Source: Acanthosoma haemorrhoidale (taxonomy: Eukaryota > Arthropoda > Insecta > Hemiptera > Acanthosomatidae). From it: 64,000 nt of DNA. Below, one piece after another: positions 49,448-62,159 of this stretch. A program made the translations under genes and the position numbers. Positions within the stretch are counted from its first letter, which is position 1. Each line of letters starts with the position of its first letter. The notes beneath the pieces are model-generated. The model did no database searches. It was not told where the DNA came from and saw only the letters and a list, made by a program, of their open reading frames with translations. The DNA lies in NCBI GenBank assembly GCA_930367205.1, contig OV884011.1, positions 42,173,754 to 42,237,753 on the forward strand. Reading direction: 5' to 3'.

Positions 49448-51167
49448 GTGAGTCTGCCATCTGTCATTCAAGGTCTTTCCCAGGATGCAATAGATAAACG
49501 TCATGTTCACCTAGAGGTACAGACCTGGGGTCACCGTAGACCTTACTGCATCTGAATTACCTCCCACGACATTTTCTGATACAAATTAACCGTATTAAAA
49601 AGTGATTTAAATTTGATAATTTTTTTGGGGGTTAAAAAAATTAACCATAACTCAAGAGAAATTTAATTGGAGGTTACCAGGTGAGATACTAGGCATTAAC
49701 ACACTCTTGCTCATCATTGGGTTTGCTCATGCACTCGACATAACAGAAGGCAAGCTGATCCGCAAGCCAATCTACGTAATCCTGTATAAACTAATACTTT
49801 CTTTCATTTGAATGTAATTTAAATATACAATTATATATGGTACAGTGTAAAGGTGGGTTTCTTTCACAAGGACGGAAGCTTTATATCATTGTGCTAGAAG
49901 TAGGCGGCCCCATACAGGAAACCACGCACTTCTTACCATATATGAGGTACAAATTCGCTACATAACAATTTAATTTAACCGTAACATGTTTAATCCATAA
50001 ATGAAAAATACTTTATCGCATGGAAGATACATTTGTGCAGAGGCTTCCACGGACTTTTCATTCTCACACGTACAGTTCCTATTCAATTATTAACTAATTA
50101 TGGCGTGAATGGCCATTCAAGTATCAAATTGAGGATTCTCAGTTATTGTGTCGGTTAGATTTGCTGCATAATGTCGCGTCTTACTTATAAGTAGGTTTTA
50201 AAAAGCGGGTCTTCGCACAACCCATTCCTCTCGTTTCCTTGATGCATTGAGGAAAGTCACAACATTATTATTTATCTCTATATTTATCTTTCGAATTAGT
50301 CTATATGACTTTTGTTCTTGTTTTATTCGAACCACGTAACCGGACATGCAATATTCGAGAAAGTAAGCATTGAAATGTCAAGGTGACCCAACGCAGTCTC
50401 TCGACTACGATAAAAGAACATTCGACCGCTACTCAATGTCGTGCAATGCATAAAATCAGCCTGATGGAGACATAATTAGTTTTGATATTGATGTTATAAA
50501 TCTTATGCAGGACATGAGCGGTGTAGTTGTACAAACTAGTAACGAGATAAGGCAAGTAACACCATCCGGTAGGGTCCGGTTACTCAGATTATCTTTCAAC
50601 TGCTACTTGGAACAAAACTGTTTTTTTAAATGTTTCCATTTTAATTGAAATGGCCTATTTTAACAGAACTTACTGATTGGTTATTGAAGAGAAATAATTA
50701 TATTTGTAGATCAATTAACGTATAATTTAGGTGACCAGAAAGTGGGCAGAAAGAAGAACAAACTATGGAGAAATCAACGCTTGTTTTTCGCCTGCCTGTC
50801 AGGACGTAGTATCTGATAACGGAGTCTAAGAATACTGGGTGTGGCGTAATGGTGGAGACACAAGGAATGTTTAGGTAGGAGCTGCAACACCAGGAATGGT
50901 ATCGATTTGAGATCATTGGTCTCCTTTTACCAGTTAACTTTTCGACTTTGAATCATTTCAAAGCATCCTGAAGGACAGTCTTAGAAGGTAGGGTTAAGGA
51001 TTTTAGGGAATAATTCTGAACGAGTGGGACTTTACTGGAGGTTACCGCTTGCCCACTTATATATTGAATCCAGTCTAGAAAACTTAAATAAACTCAGCTA
51101 GGATAATCCTAATGTGGTATAAATGTTATATAAGTATAAATGAGTTATATTTATACGCCCCACTTAA

Positions 51168-51230
51168 ACGTTGGCTGGGGCGTAAACACTCGTATGATTG
51201 TGATGAGTGTGTTTACGCCCCAACGAGAGT
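51168..51230. repeat. GC-rich hairpin in AT-rich DNA
   Basis: GGGGCGTAAACAC (51177-51189) pairs with GTGTTTACGCCCC (about 51109-51121 after offset: 51109-51121 within 51205-51222 of the right arm). Further pairing is CGTT/AACG outside a 4-nt bulge. A third copy of TACGCCCCA lies near 51154. It has pre-miRNA-like size but no evidence of expression. Confidence 0.5.
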
Positions 51231-53115
51231 GATAGAGTATGTATTGCAGACATAGAATGAAACGAGGTTAATTATATCAATTACCTCCCCAATGTATTCT
51301 GACGAATCTAGCGTATTCACGCTGATATTTGCGTAGGTTAACTCTCAGAACTCAGCACTTCCTACTTTGTCAATACTTAAGTCAATGAAAATATCTTATG
51401 AGATACGTTACGCGCATTCAGTAATTTCAGACAACACCGTTGAATGACGGGATCTGATATGCAAACAGAAGTGATCGAGCATGAATCATCTATGAGATGC
51501 CAAGAACTATTTATGATGATGAACCTCGAACTTCCTCGGAGCAAAGAAGAGGAGAATCGATCGCAGGTGACTCATGATACCTTTCATAGGCCTTTGTCAC
51601 GAGAAGAGCTAAGCTAGCAAATCCCTGCTACAGACTAAGAAGTCCGCTACCTTATGAATCGAACAGAATTCCATACGCCAATCCCTCAGGCTGTACCTGT
51701 CTTCTTTAAAACATCCTCAATTTCATAAGCAATTTTGATTCAGTTCGGTTCCATTAGAGCCATTCAGAAGTAAAAGACTCCTGATGAAAAATAATAGCGG
51801 TTATCAGGTGAAACCAAAACGTTGCCGAATTATGTACCAATCGGAAAGTTCTGTGGTCAGCTTGAAACCACATTTACTAATCCAGATGTATATTAATGCA
51901 GTAGAGAAGGTGTTTCCACACTGGTTACTTAACTTGTACGTACAGATACCTGATCCAGTCTTCCGTAGGCCTATTAAAATATTCTCTGGAGCGATACAAA
52001 TGATGTTATGTGTCCAGTCTGAGAACGCGTATAGCGTATAGAAGTTAGCGATATTTTCTCAATGGTTCACAGAAAATTTCATCATTTTTAAACAGGTTTG
52101 AAAATATATATTTTCAGATTTCTTTAGCCTCTATGTGAGAAAAACATTTAAACAAGATTCTCTGTGATGCTTTACGTAAATTTGAAAAAATCGTAGCTTA
52201 TCATTTTACGAAAATCAAACTGCCATTGAGCAATCGCCATTAAAGTAAGGTGATGAATGTTGAATGTGAGTGTGAATGTTATTCTTCATCTTCCATGTCC
52301 GATCTGAAGGTGACATCGGTCTAGGAAGAAAGATGTCATCCATGGACCCCGCATGTCACAGCTGTCTCTCAACCTGCTCGCTTTCACTCGACACAGGACC
52401 TGTGAGCAGCTTTGACATATTCACTTCTTAAACAGTTCTTGACAGGTGACAGTGCGAGACGGTACTATGGATCACTCTCTCTGTCATTCGTCAGGCAAGA
52501 TACACAAAGTGGGGCTAAAACATTCAGTCATGTGTTAAACAGGAAATTTTACGCTGATCAAGAAACGTATAGCCCAAACCGCGAAATGAAGTCTCATACA
52601 CATAAATCTAAAGGACCGTTGATTCCTATATATAGTCCGGTAACTATGTAGCAAAACTGGCTACTAATCCATCTAAACCCCAGATCACAGTGATGTATAA
52701 ATTAAGAACTCGTGTAAGACTGGACAGAAGCGGGGAGTCTGATCGCAGATCAATAGATAAAACAAATTCCACGAGGTAATGAGATCTCGGGATCCTATTC
52801 AAGCGTGCTGCTGTTAAATTAGTAGCAGTTCTCTCCATGACAAAGACCTGCGACATAAAGAGGATATGAATCACCGGTGAAGAACTCTTCTCTATTCATT
52901 TCCAGCAAGTGCATTCTTCATTAGTGATTCTCGTCATTATATTCCTTGTTATAGATAATGACCTGGCTCCCAGCTAATACGATCATTATAAATTATAAAT
53001 TAAACTGATACAAATAATACATTCAAAATGAAAAAACGGCAGATCGTCCTACACTAAATAAAGCTGAGCCTAGTAAAAGACATTATTTTTTATTTGTGTC
53101 GAGTCCGAAGGAAGT

Positions 53116-53165
53116 ATTACTATTAATATTAATATGATATTAGTATAATAATAATATTAATATAC
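53116..53165. repeat. AT-rich trinucleotide-like microsatellite
   Basis: Imperfect repeats of TAATAT/ATAATA. Confidence 0.6.
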
Positions 53166-53934
53166 TTTTAAGCTGGTACTGGGTAATATAATTCTGTCTG
53201 TTCTGCGTATAATTATGTTCTGGTATAGCGGATGAAAGAAACATTTCATATCTACTTGTATATATGTATCTGCTAGGCTGCGTATGTTTTAATTAACATA
53301 AACTAACGAGAAGTCTTCGGGAAAAAATCCAACATCGGAAAATTCAGTGCACTATCTACTAGCTAAGCCTATATGACTTTTAAGTCACCGTAGCTCAGAA
53401 TTTATTTAAGAATTAAGCCCTGAGTTTTCCCAATGATAGGGGACTTAAATAAAGTAACGCAAAATTAAATTTAATGATACTCCAAAAAATAAAGTTTTTT
53501 GGAGCCAACAATAGAAATCGGCTATTTAATGCCATTCCAGCAAATTTTAAACATTTCTTTGGAAGTATGTTTTTTTTCAATTGTAAAACTACGATTTTCA
53601 GTGACCAAGCAGTAAAAAAAATGTAAGTGTTGGTTTTGCAATGTAATTAAAAAAACTGTTGTTCTATTGTTGAGAGAAAGGTAAGATGGGATATTGCAAT
53701 GAAGGCGAGTTGCTACCTTCCTGCCATTGCCCAGACAGACCTACACACCCAGACTCCTTTAGTCTACGCCAGGCTCAACTGTTCGCTTATTCCACACCTT
53801 CTCGTGTCACTTAACTTCTATCTCTGGTCCTTGTGACTCATTGCCGGAAGGAGAAACATTACTTTTAAACAGGTGGGAGGGAGACAATCGTGTTTCGTCA
53901 GTCTTTGTGTAAGTATGTTCTATGAAAGCGGTTA

Positions 53935-54110
53935 TAAAAATTATTCCATCGATGTGAAATTTTAATGGTTTATTTTAATAACTGGTAATATTCTAATTTG
54001 GGGATGGTTAAAAGACGAAAGCGATTAAAGTTTCGATTTTTCCCCTACGGTTAAGGTCAAATTTAATTTTGAGAGCTAACAATAGAAATGACCTAGGTAT
54101 GTAACACGCC
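53935..54110 (+). repeat. Dispersed repeat D, copy
   Basis: ATCGATGTGAAATTTTAATG and TTTCGATTTTTCCCCTACGG match the tap intron 1 block at 21300-21400. AGCTAACAATAGAAAT near 54080 repeats AGCCAACAATAGAAAT near 53503. Confidence 0.4.
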
Positions 54111-54370
54111 CCGAGTCAGTTTTAATAGGATATTTCAAGTCAATAATTTAGATTGTGACAAATTGTTAATTAAAATAAAAAAGAAATATAAGCCTACTTT
54201 CTTCTTTACAGAGTATTTTTTTTATTTGTTGAACACTAATGTTTCAATGAGGGGAAATAAAAAAGAAAAGCTACTTGCCATAGATATGACCAGAAAATCA
54301 TCCATAGAGATTTTCTACGCTAGTTTAGGTGAGATGTTCAACTCTTCTCATCTGAACTAGACTTTGAAGC

Positions 54371-54402
54371 AATAAATCAACACTTCTTCTTGTTGATTTA
54401 TT
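54371..54402. repeat. Perfect 12-bp hairpin with AATAAA on both strands
   Basis: AATAAATCAACA, loop CTTCTTCT, TGTTGATTTATT. Each arm starts with a poly(A)-signal hexamer on its own strand. No gene ends are established nearby. Confidence 0.6.
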
Positions 54403-55039
54403 TGTCCAATCTATTTACAGAAAAAATATTAACAAGTAGAGAAAATATATATAAACAAATAAGAAAAGGCATTACAAAATCTTAAAGAACAATAAAACTA
54501 ACATAGAGGTAGACAAAAAAGAAGGGACGTGAAAAGCGAAGGTAATAAAGGTAATTACCAGGTATTCCTAGCAACACCGACCACCAATATGCTGTTACAA
54601 GCTATTTAATTTTTATTTTATTTGCGATAATTATATTTAAGTATTTTTTTTCAAAAATACCGAGATGTTTTTCACAATCATTTACTACGCATTTAATTAA
54701 AAAGCATACTACGGAGCCCTGCATGTATCTCTCGATGTTTTTTTCTTGACTCTTGAGTCCTTTATTTCCAGTTTTTGTAATTTGCTGCAGTACCAGTGCA
54801 ATTATCTCTGCCTAAATCAAGATTTTGTAAGCAGTATTCCTGATAATCTGTCAGTGTGTTAGCATGTGTGGGAAGATCTTGAGACAGTGTCTTCGTCGAC
54901 CTGTTCTCATACGATCAAGTGAATTGCCTTTATTCAAGTTACGATATTCTCTGAAATATATTCACGTTATTAGTAAAAAGTAATTTTTGATAAATATATT
55001 CAGATAATTTATACAATACAGCTTAAATGAAATAGTGAA

Positions 55040-55930
55040 CTAAAATATAGCTACGGTAATCGCTTTCGCCGACGACATTGTGGTTTTCATCATCAGCATG
55101 AGTGCACAAAGAGCTCTTACTCAGGCTGAGTCAGTTTGTAACGTAATCGGTGACAGACTGGGCATGTTAAACATCAGTGTAAACACCGGGAAGACTGACT
55201 GCATAATCTTCTCCCTCCAAAAGGGGAAAAAAGCCTTGCCAAAATTATATCTTATAGGAGGGCAAGCGAATTTACCAGCTTTCTCAATGTACTATCTGGG
55301 GATAGAAATGGATAGGCATCTACATTTCTCCACTCATTTTAGTAATAAAATAGAAAAAGGGCGACACAGGTCTTACCGGATTTCGCACTTGCTAACGTCA
55401 CCAAACCTGTCGCTTCGTCTCAAACTGATGATCCGCTCTGCTGTGTGGTGCCCCGCTATTTACCCACTTGACTGAGAAATGTCTCCAAAATTTCCAGAAT
55501 GGGATCATGCGAAAAGTGGTCCGACATACCTCTTTCGAGAGGTTAAAGACGCCGACGTGCCATTGGTGGGTGAATTCATCCACCGGAGACATCAAGTTAT
55601 TTGGCTCGTTGCCCTCACAAACCCAGTGTTTAACACTATGACCCCACCATCCTTCCCGCATCGATGGCAACAAACTGTCAGGGACAATTAGGTCAAGATT
55701 TACTTTAAGTTTTTATTGTTAGATTTAAACTTATGATAAATAAAGTGAGCCCCATCACTTTTAATGAATTAAGCCCATTAATGTATAATGTACATCGTTA
55801 TAATTTTGTAAAATGCAGATCACTACTTTGTATACAATTATAAAATGTAGCCAAGCCACAGGAAATACAATGAAGCAATTGTAAATAGAGTCGTTTGTAG
55901 AATCTATATTTTGTACATATATAAATTTAT
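55040..55930 (+). mobile_element. LINE family A copy: RT C-terminal part and 3' UTR
   Basis: It begins at ATVIAFADDIVVF, with the catalytic FADD box intact (about 55050-55080), and is 5'-truncated just before it. It continues with NISVNTGKTDCIIFSLQKG, YYLGIEMDRHLHFSTHFSN and HLLTSPNLSLRLKLM. After a frame change near 55440 it continues with KFQNGI...VVRHTSFERLK-like sequence, to a stop near 55690. The 3' UTR contains GTGAGCCCCATCAC (about 55745) and the TGTAGCCAAGCCACAGG tail shared with 13580 and 14516. Confidence 0.8.
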
Positions 55931-55939
55931 AACAAGGGG

Positions 55940-57080
55940 ATATAAAAAAAAACCTATTATTTTTTTAAAATTGATCTGGCTTATTGTGATTCAAAGTTAA
56001 TGTGAATTTAAATAATGAAAGATACAAATTATTACAAACCAAATTATTCATCCATAACTTAAAAGATTAAGAAAGCGATATTTCACTAATAGTACCAATT
56101 AAATATAACAGAGTTAAACATGAAGGAAGATGAAACGGTAGATAAAGGTGGACAAAAGAATCGAAAATGGGAAACTAATGCACGCTGTACTGCGTAAGTC
56201 TATGTCTAACAACAAGCTAACAAAGTTAGACAGCGCTATAAATAAAATATTTATAATATCTCTCTTATATTATGTGTTATGTTTTAGTAGTGCTAAACAC
56301 ACAATTTTATTTTCTCTGAAAGGAAATATTTTGACCTGTAGTGACCAAGAAATAAGAAGGTCTTCGTTAGTATTTGGCATCGAAAAGTTCACTGAGGTAA
56401 TAACCCCCCTGGAAATTAATGTTTTAATGATCAAGATGTTATTACTGCATTTTCTTATAGGTAAAAGGAAATCTGTAAACATTATACAGTGAATGCATAC
56501 TATACACAATTTGGCAACAGTTCATCCATCGCATTCCCAACAAAGCTAAGTCAGCCAATACTATGTGAATGAACACTAAATGGCTTTATCCATATGGATT
56601 TTTGGATTCGTCTTTTCTTTCCCCGTGGAACCAACATTTAAATATGTTTTGAGGAACGAGTGTATCGATAAAGACACGCCCAAAAAATTGACTTGACATT
56701 TTGCTATTGCTTAAAACCGAAATACCCGTGCGCGAGAGGATTTCAAACATGTTCTTCGCGAGTTTCGTCTGTTTGTCCGTATGTTTGCGTTGTAGGAATA
56801 ATTCTTTAAATTTGACATTAATTTAGGTATTTTTCAAAACACACTAAAAATATGATGATTAGTTTTTGATTGAAACTCAGTGAGTGATCCAGAAGTGAAT
56901 AATGGAAAAATATCAAACGTGAAAAAAGGAGGGTGCGTTGTAAGATTTGAGCATTTGACGTAGTAACAGCTTATTAAGAATTAGCCATGTAAAGTTCTGT
57001 GTTCACTGAAAGCTCATTGAAGACGACAAACAAATAAGAATAAAAGAACTGTTATATGTTCGAACCCTGTCATGCGAATG
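55940..57080. other. Intergenic, no gene seen
   Basis: Two opposing open frames at about 56150-56510 overlap each other and have no known domain. Neither is supported. Confidence 0.35.
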
Positions 57081-57360
57081 TAAGGTTAAATTAAAACAAG
57101 AATAAGGTAAGAGATAGAGATGGTATATGTGGGACAGGTGAACGGAAGAAGTCGGCATGCAATAAACCCACTTGGGTGTGGGCCGATTTCCCCGACGGCA
57201 ATCATGGGCACCGTCCGCTGTGGAGTGTCGTTTAATGGCTGGAGGATTTGACAGTTTACAACCCTTAGTTTCCTTCTTGCAAACGAGAGTGCCCTAAAAG
57301 ATGTGGGGTTCAGCAACCAAGGTGGTCCTTTTAGGCACGTCCTAACTTAGTCAAAAACCT
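57080..57360. other. GC-rich block, possible SINE
   Basis: A GTTCGAACCCTG motif at about 57059 (a B box on the minus strand) precedes a GC-rich stretch with TAAACCCACTTGGGTGTGGG. The type is uncertain. A second GC-rich stretch lies at 57470-57650. Confidence 0.25.
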
Positions 57361-59204
57361 AGTGTGATAATATTTCCACTAACACAAAGAGTTATAAAGA
57401 AAAAAGCTTTCTTCTTAGGGGATATAGAGATTCGGTACTAGCTATAGTATATAGTAATGTGAAAGCTTAAGGACGAGGCGGCACAAGGAATTCGTTTTGG
57501 GGATCTGCCCGGAACGGATCACTCTTCCCTGGGAGCCACTCTGGAGGGCTCTTAACGTTTCTCTGGAGCCGTTGACTGAGGACTGATTTAAGACTCTAGC
57601 TGAGGACATCGCCTTTGAGGGTGCACCTACTTCTGATTGAAGACATCGATGTACAATATTAAGGAGGGTTTTAATAATTAGCTAGTAACATCTTTGTAAT
57701 CATTTTATTCATACTAAATTTAATCATTTTTCATTTAAAATATTTAACCTTTTGTAATAAACCATATTGTAAAATTCCATTCTTTAAATAGAAATTCTTT
57801 CCTTGACTACCACCTTATTTTATTTAAGTAAATTACTTTGGGTTTAGTGACAATCGGGACAAATAGTAAATTAATTGAATATTTTTGACCAAGAGATAAT
57901 TTTGTATAACTTTATGCTAATGCCATACACTCAGGAGAACTCATCAACGGGATCAAATCCGTTGAAGTTGAATAGTCAAATGGCATTTATTTTTATATTT
58001 ATATATTGGCATTTATTAAATAATAATATTTAATAAACTAAATATTTTAATTAATCAACTAGAGCATAACGGCTTGGTGATTGTGGGTAAGTCAGGTAAA
58101 TATATAAACGGGTATATGTATCCGAAGGAAAGATACATCCCTTAATTTTGTGTATATCAGATACGTTACTGCATCGATATGCCGTAAGTATCTACCTTTT
58201 CAAAATTAAAAATCCTCAGTTCACCTAACGTAGTACAACGACAAAGAGAGCCATCCAAATAAAACACGAGTTGTTTTTAACAGTTTTGTTTGTATAATGC
58301 ATTAGTTCTTAAATTAATTAGGAGATGGCGAAAAATACTGAAAGTGGTTACTGTTAAAATTTTTAATTTTTAAAATAATTTCGCGTAGTAGTAACAAAGC
58401 TAGTAACCCAATAATCGTAACCATAAGGAAGGAACACGGAGATTGTGATGTATAACTCAGTCGATCTGGAATTAGGAAGATATATTTATAGAATTATTAC
58501 GGTTACAACTTGTTTCAAGTAGAAAAACAAATGAAAATTAAAATAAGATAGCTATCTTAAAAATAAAAGGAAGAAATCCCAAAAATGAAGTTTTGGAAGA
58601 CAAAAACAGATTGTTGGATTTTAATGTTATTCCACTCGTCTTTAACGATTTTTTTTGTTAATATTTTATCTACTTACCATTTCATTTGATTATCAATCAT
58701 TTCTAAATTTTTAAGGAACTAACGCGGAGACTTCCTCTTGAACTCCCTCCCAATATTGTTCCTCCACTGTCAACTCCCTTCATAATTCTTTTTATATAAA
58801 TTTCCAAAAATAAAATTACTTATGACATTGATGTAAAAAATTGTGTTCACTAAAAATAAAAATCATGCAGGGAAATGGCTAAGGTTTCATTTTCTTGCAG
58901 ATTATTGTATGCATGGAGGACCTAATAGCTATTTCCTAAATCACTAACAAATTTATGGTGTTTTACATCATTACCAAGTTCTCCATGCCATCAAACTGCT
59001 ACTATATTAGATATTTTAAAAATATTGCAACATATTTTTTTTAATGTAATCGACATCATATTTGTTGGTTAGTACCATTGGCTATATTTTTTAAACTGCT
59101 GCCATATTTGTAATTGTGGAAACTTATTGCAATTAACTTATGAAAATATTAAAAGCAATCCTCGGAAAATTTAGTAGATTGTAAGATGTATGAGGTTTCA
59201 GGTG

Positions 59205-59300
59205 ATAAGCTAAAGAAATTAGATAGGAGACTCGCTTGAAAATTATGTAGACTCTGGTTTGAATCCTGGCCTTGTCACTATATATTATAGTGATATTAAT
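59205..59300 (+). repeat. tRNA-derived SINE-like fragment
   Basis: TCTGGTTTGAATCCTGGCC is a good B box following an A-box-like AGATAGGAGACTCGC. It ends in AT-rich sequence. Confidence 0.4.
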
Positions 59301-59389
59301 AGTAAATTAAGATATGAAAACCCCAATACCAACACTTAATCAACCCTCGTTAACCCTTGTTTTCCGATTGAGTTATTGGAAGCGTAATA

Positions 59390-59860
59390 CTGTTCACACC
59401 GGCTCCTAAGAAACAGCTCTTAGCAGTCTAATACTGAGCCACCACTGTCCGTCTATGGGTTTAGCCTGCATGGAAGGAAACACTGATGACCGTACGACCT
59501 CGGTAAAGCAGGGTCAGTGAGTCAGTAATGACCACTATTAGAAGCAGTAACGGCCGATTCCCCCCAATGGGGTCCGTTCCAGTCGAGGCAATGACATTCT
59601 GTACGCGCCCTACATCCCTCAGTACCCGTGTACCTGAGTACCCTGAGCACGTCCGGTACCGTTTGTACCTGACAGGATTCCAAGAACGCTTCTGTTACGA
59701 TTGAACAGGTGATGCGTTCGGTAACAGTATCTAATACTTAACCCCTTATGATTGCCCAACAAGCGATCATAAGCGTTGGTCGTTTTGTTTTGGGTACAAC
59801 TCTACAGGATATCAGCTTGTGTTGTTCTCAGTTACGTCAGGAGCTCCTAGACAATCCTGG
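59390..59860. other. GC-rich block of unknown type
   Basis: Has repeated GTACC motifs (GTACCCGTGTACCTGAGTAC, CCGGTACCGTTTGTACC) at about 59622-59670. No open frame. Possibly a SINE or a regulatory element. Confidence 0.25.
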
Positions 59861-60268
59861 TAAAGTTTATCTGAGTATTTTATTTATAAATGTAAAATAA
59901 AGTAATAAGGAACACTTGAAGACGTACACTTTGACGCCATACATGTGAAATGTATGATCTTAGATTGATGCTGAGTTTTAACGATTTGCTATACTCGAAA
60001 TATAAATAATCAATGCTTGCAGATTACTATAACAGAGTTTATGAATTTATGGGTAAGTGTTAAAATTAATTTAATTAGTACGAAAATAGTTCTAAAAAAC
60101 TTTGTCTACAGAACTGTCAAACACAGATTTGTTCAGTTGAATGGTATTCACAAGTTCTCATATTCAAAAATCTGTTTAGGAACTATTGTTTCGCCTTTAA
60201 AAGCAATACATTTTTTTTTACATGTAATCTCACCTACGATTTGAAAAATAATAAAGATTTGTGTAAAA

Positions 60269-60466
60269 ATGTATAAAACCGAGCGAGAATTATTGACGAA
60301 TCTGAAAGTCAGTGACTCAGGAATGACAAGATTCTCCAAATTTAGTGCAGTGTTGAAAATCAACCCCGAACATGAATTAGAAAACCTCTTAACACATTTT
60401 AAGACCCCAGTAAGTTCAGGCAAACGGCAAACCATCCAGAGAATAGAAGAACCAGGTACCATGTAA
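60269..60466 (+). other. Short open frame, unsupported as a gene
   Basis: 65 codons starting MYKTERELLTNLKVSDSG and ending RIEEPGTM, with a balanced, protein-like composition. A possible donor, CCAG|GTACC, lies at the end. A 104-codon minus-strand frame overlaps it. No family recognised. Confidence 0.15.
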
Positions 60467-60762
60467 GGACGTTTTTTATTCTTGACGTAAAAAATAAATC
60501 AAAATTAATTCAATAAAATGCTTTCGTTTACCATTTAAATAGTGGATATATGATTTCATTGAACAATCACATAGAGCATAAATCCATCTGATTATTTAAC
60601 ACAACATTCCGTTTCCCAAGTCGTGGTTACATTCACTCTTTTACCTTCCATTGTTTTATTTAAACAAACCGAATCGATGAGACGTGAAAGTTTAGGCGTG
60701 AAAGACCTCTGGAACGTGGATACCGTTTTGTTGAATTTTCATACTACTACTTTTTCTTACTT

Positions 60763-62152
60763 ATTTTTTTTTTTTTTTTTAGTTTATAGAACTTTATTGT
60801 GCAATAATTACAATCTGCCTTGTCATCATTCACTCGCTCATTCATACAATAGGACATGATTAGAGAAACTGGCCATTGCCAGGACTCCCACTGTCACGCG
60901 ATTATAGCAGGTCACGAGGCCACTGCCGTTTCAGTCTCCGAGGAGGATTATAGGGATGAGTGGCGCAGTGCAAAGACTGTGCTGCAGGATTAGGGTGGTT
61001 GGAAAGGCTACTGTGGAATTTCATAAACTTGGAAGGGATGAGTTCTAGAATGTAGGGTATATTAAGGTCGTTATGAAGGGTTTTGTTGCTGACATAATAA
61101 GGGGCATTTACTATTGTTCTCAGGACTTTGGATTGAAAGGATTGGATACGCTTGATGTTCTACTTTTTTGCTGTCCCCCATAGCTCTATTCCGTATGTCC
61201 AGATTGGTTTAAGTATAACTTTGTAGATTAGTAGTTTATTTTCTATTGAGAGATGGGATGTCCTTTGAAGTAGTCTGTACAGTTGTCCAAAGCGTCTGTT
61301 TAGTTCTTGTCTTTTTAGTCTCGTATGTGGGTTCCAGGTCAGTCGTTTGTCGAGATGGAAGCCTAAGTACCGTATTGTCTCGGTTACTGGGAGAGGAATA
61401 GAATTAAAATAAACTAATGGACAAGTCTTGCGACAAAGGGTGAAGGTAATGTGGGAGCATTTTGCTTCATTAACTTTGATCCGCCATTGATTGCACCAAT
61501 ACTCGATCTCGTCAAGGTGTTTTTGAAGGTTATGGGATGCTATGTCGGGGTCTGGGTGGGATGACAAGACTGCAGTGTCATCTGCAAATGTGGCCAAGAA
61601 GGTGTTGGAAGTAGAGGGGACATCAGCGGTGTATAGGTTATAGAGGATGGGGCCCAGGACACTGCCCTGTGGAACTCCTGCATTTATGGTATAGTAGTTA
61701 GAGTATTCTAAGCCACAGCGGACTTGGAAGAAGCGGTTTGAAAGGTAGGACTGTAGGATTAGGAAAAGGGTCTGTGGTAAATGTCTTTTGAGCTTGTAGA
61801 GCAAACCTGCGTGCCAAACCCTGTCAAACGCTTGAGCTATATCGAGAAAGGCAGCAGTGCAATACTGTTTGGTTTCAAGGGCTGAGGAGATGTGATCAAC
61901 AACGCGAAGGCCTTGTTGAGCAGTGGAATGTCGTTGGCGGAAACCAAACTGGTGTGTGAGAAAAAGGTTTTTGGATTCAACAATTGGAAGTAGACGTTTT
62001 AGTAGGAGTTTCTCAAATATTTTTGAGAGGATAGGGAGTAGGCTAATTGGACGGTAAGATGAGGCGTCATTGGGTGGTTTACCGGGTTTGGCGAATAGGA
62101 CAATAATGGAATGTTTCCAGAGAAGAGGAAAGTGCACATATATATAATGCAA
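60763..62152 (-). mobile_element. LINE family B, best copy: reverse transcriptase ORF2 C-terminal part and poly(A) tail
   Basis: The minus-strand frame from 62152 runs to 61160 and encodes RT landmarks in order: KPPNDASSYRPISLLP, HQFGFRQRHST, AFLDIAQAFDRVWHAGL, INAGVPQGSVLGPILYN, the catalytic box FADD, WRIKVNEAKCSH, RYLGFHLDKRLTW and KPIWTYGIELWG. A single TAG (61162-61160) interrupts it. The same frame then goes on (NIKRIQSFQSKVLRTIVNAP) to a TAA at 60904-60902. About 120 nt of 3' UTR with an AATAAAG-like end and an A-tail (plus-strand T-run 60763-60780) follow. The 5' side is cut at about 62140 next to a TATATA-rich junction. It is jockey-like and young-looking, with one nonsense change. 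Confidence 0.9.
60902..62152 (-). pseudogene. LINE family B ORF2 (reverse transcriptase), one internal TAG
   Basis: About 416 codons of RT palm, thumb and C-terminal region. The endonuclease and the RT N-terminus are absent. All core motifs seen, including FADD, are intact. The only visible defect is TAG at 61162-61160, just after LWGTAKK. The enzyme would copy element RNA at a nicked target. Confidence 0.85.
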
Positions 62153-62159
62153 TTATATA

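Noticed and set aside
49182..49510. Minus-strand frames of 60-92 codons
   Set aside because: Overlapping frames in a GC-rich block have few stops by composition. No domain.
56148..56509. Overlapping frames of 114 and 79 codons on opposite strands
   Set aside because: Neither shows a domain, splice context or repeat match.
60148..60462. 104-codon minus-strand frame
   Set aside because: It overlaps an opposite frame, has no family resemblance and is followed by no gene context.
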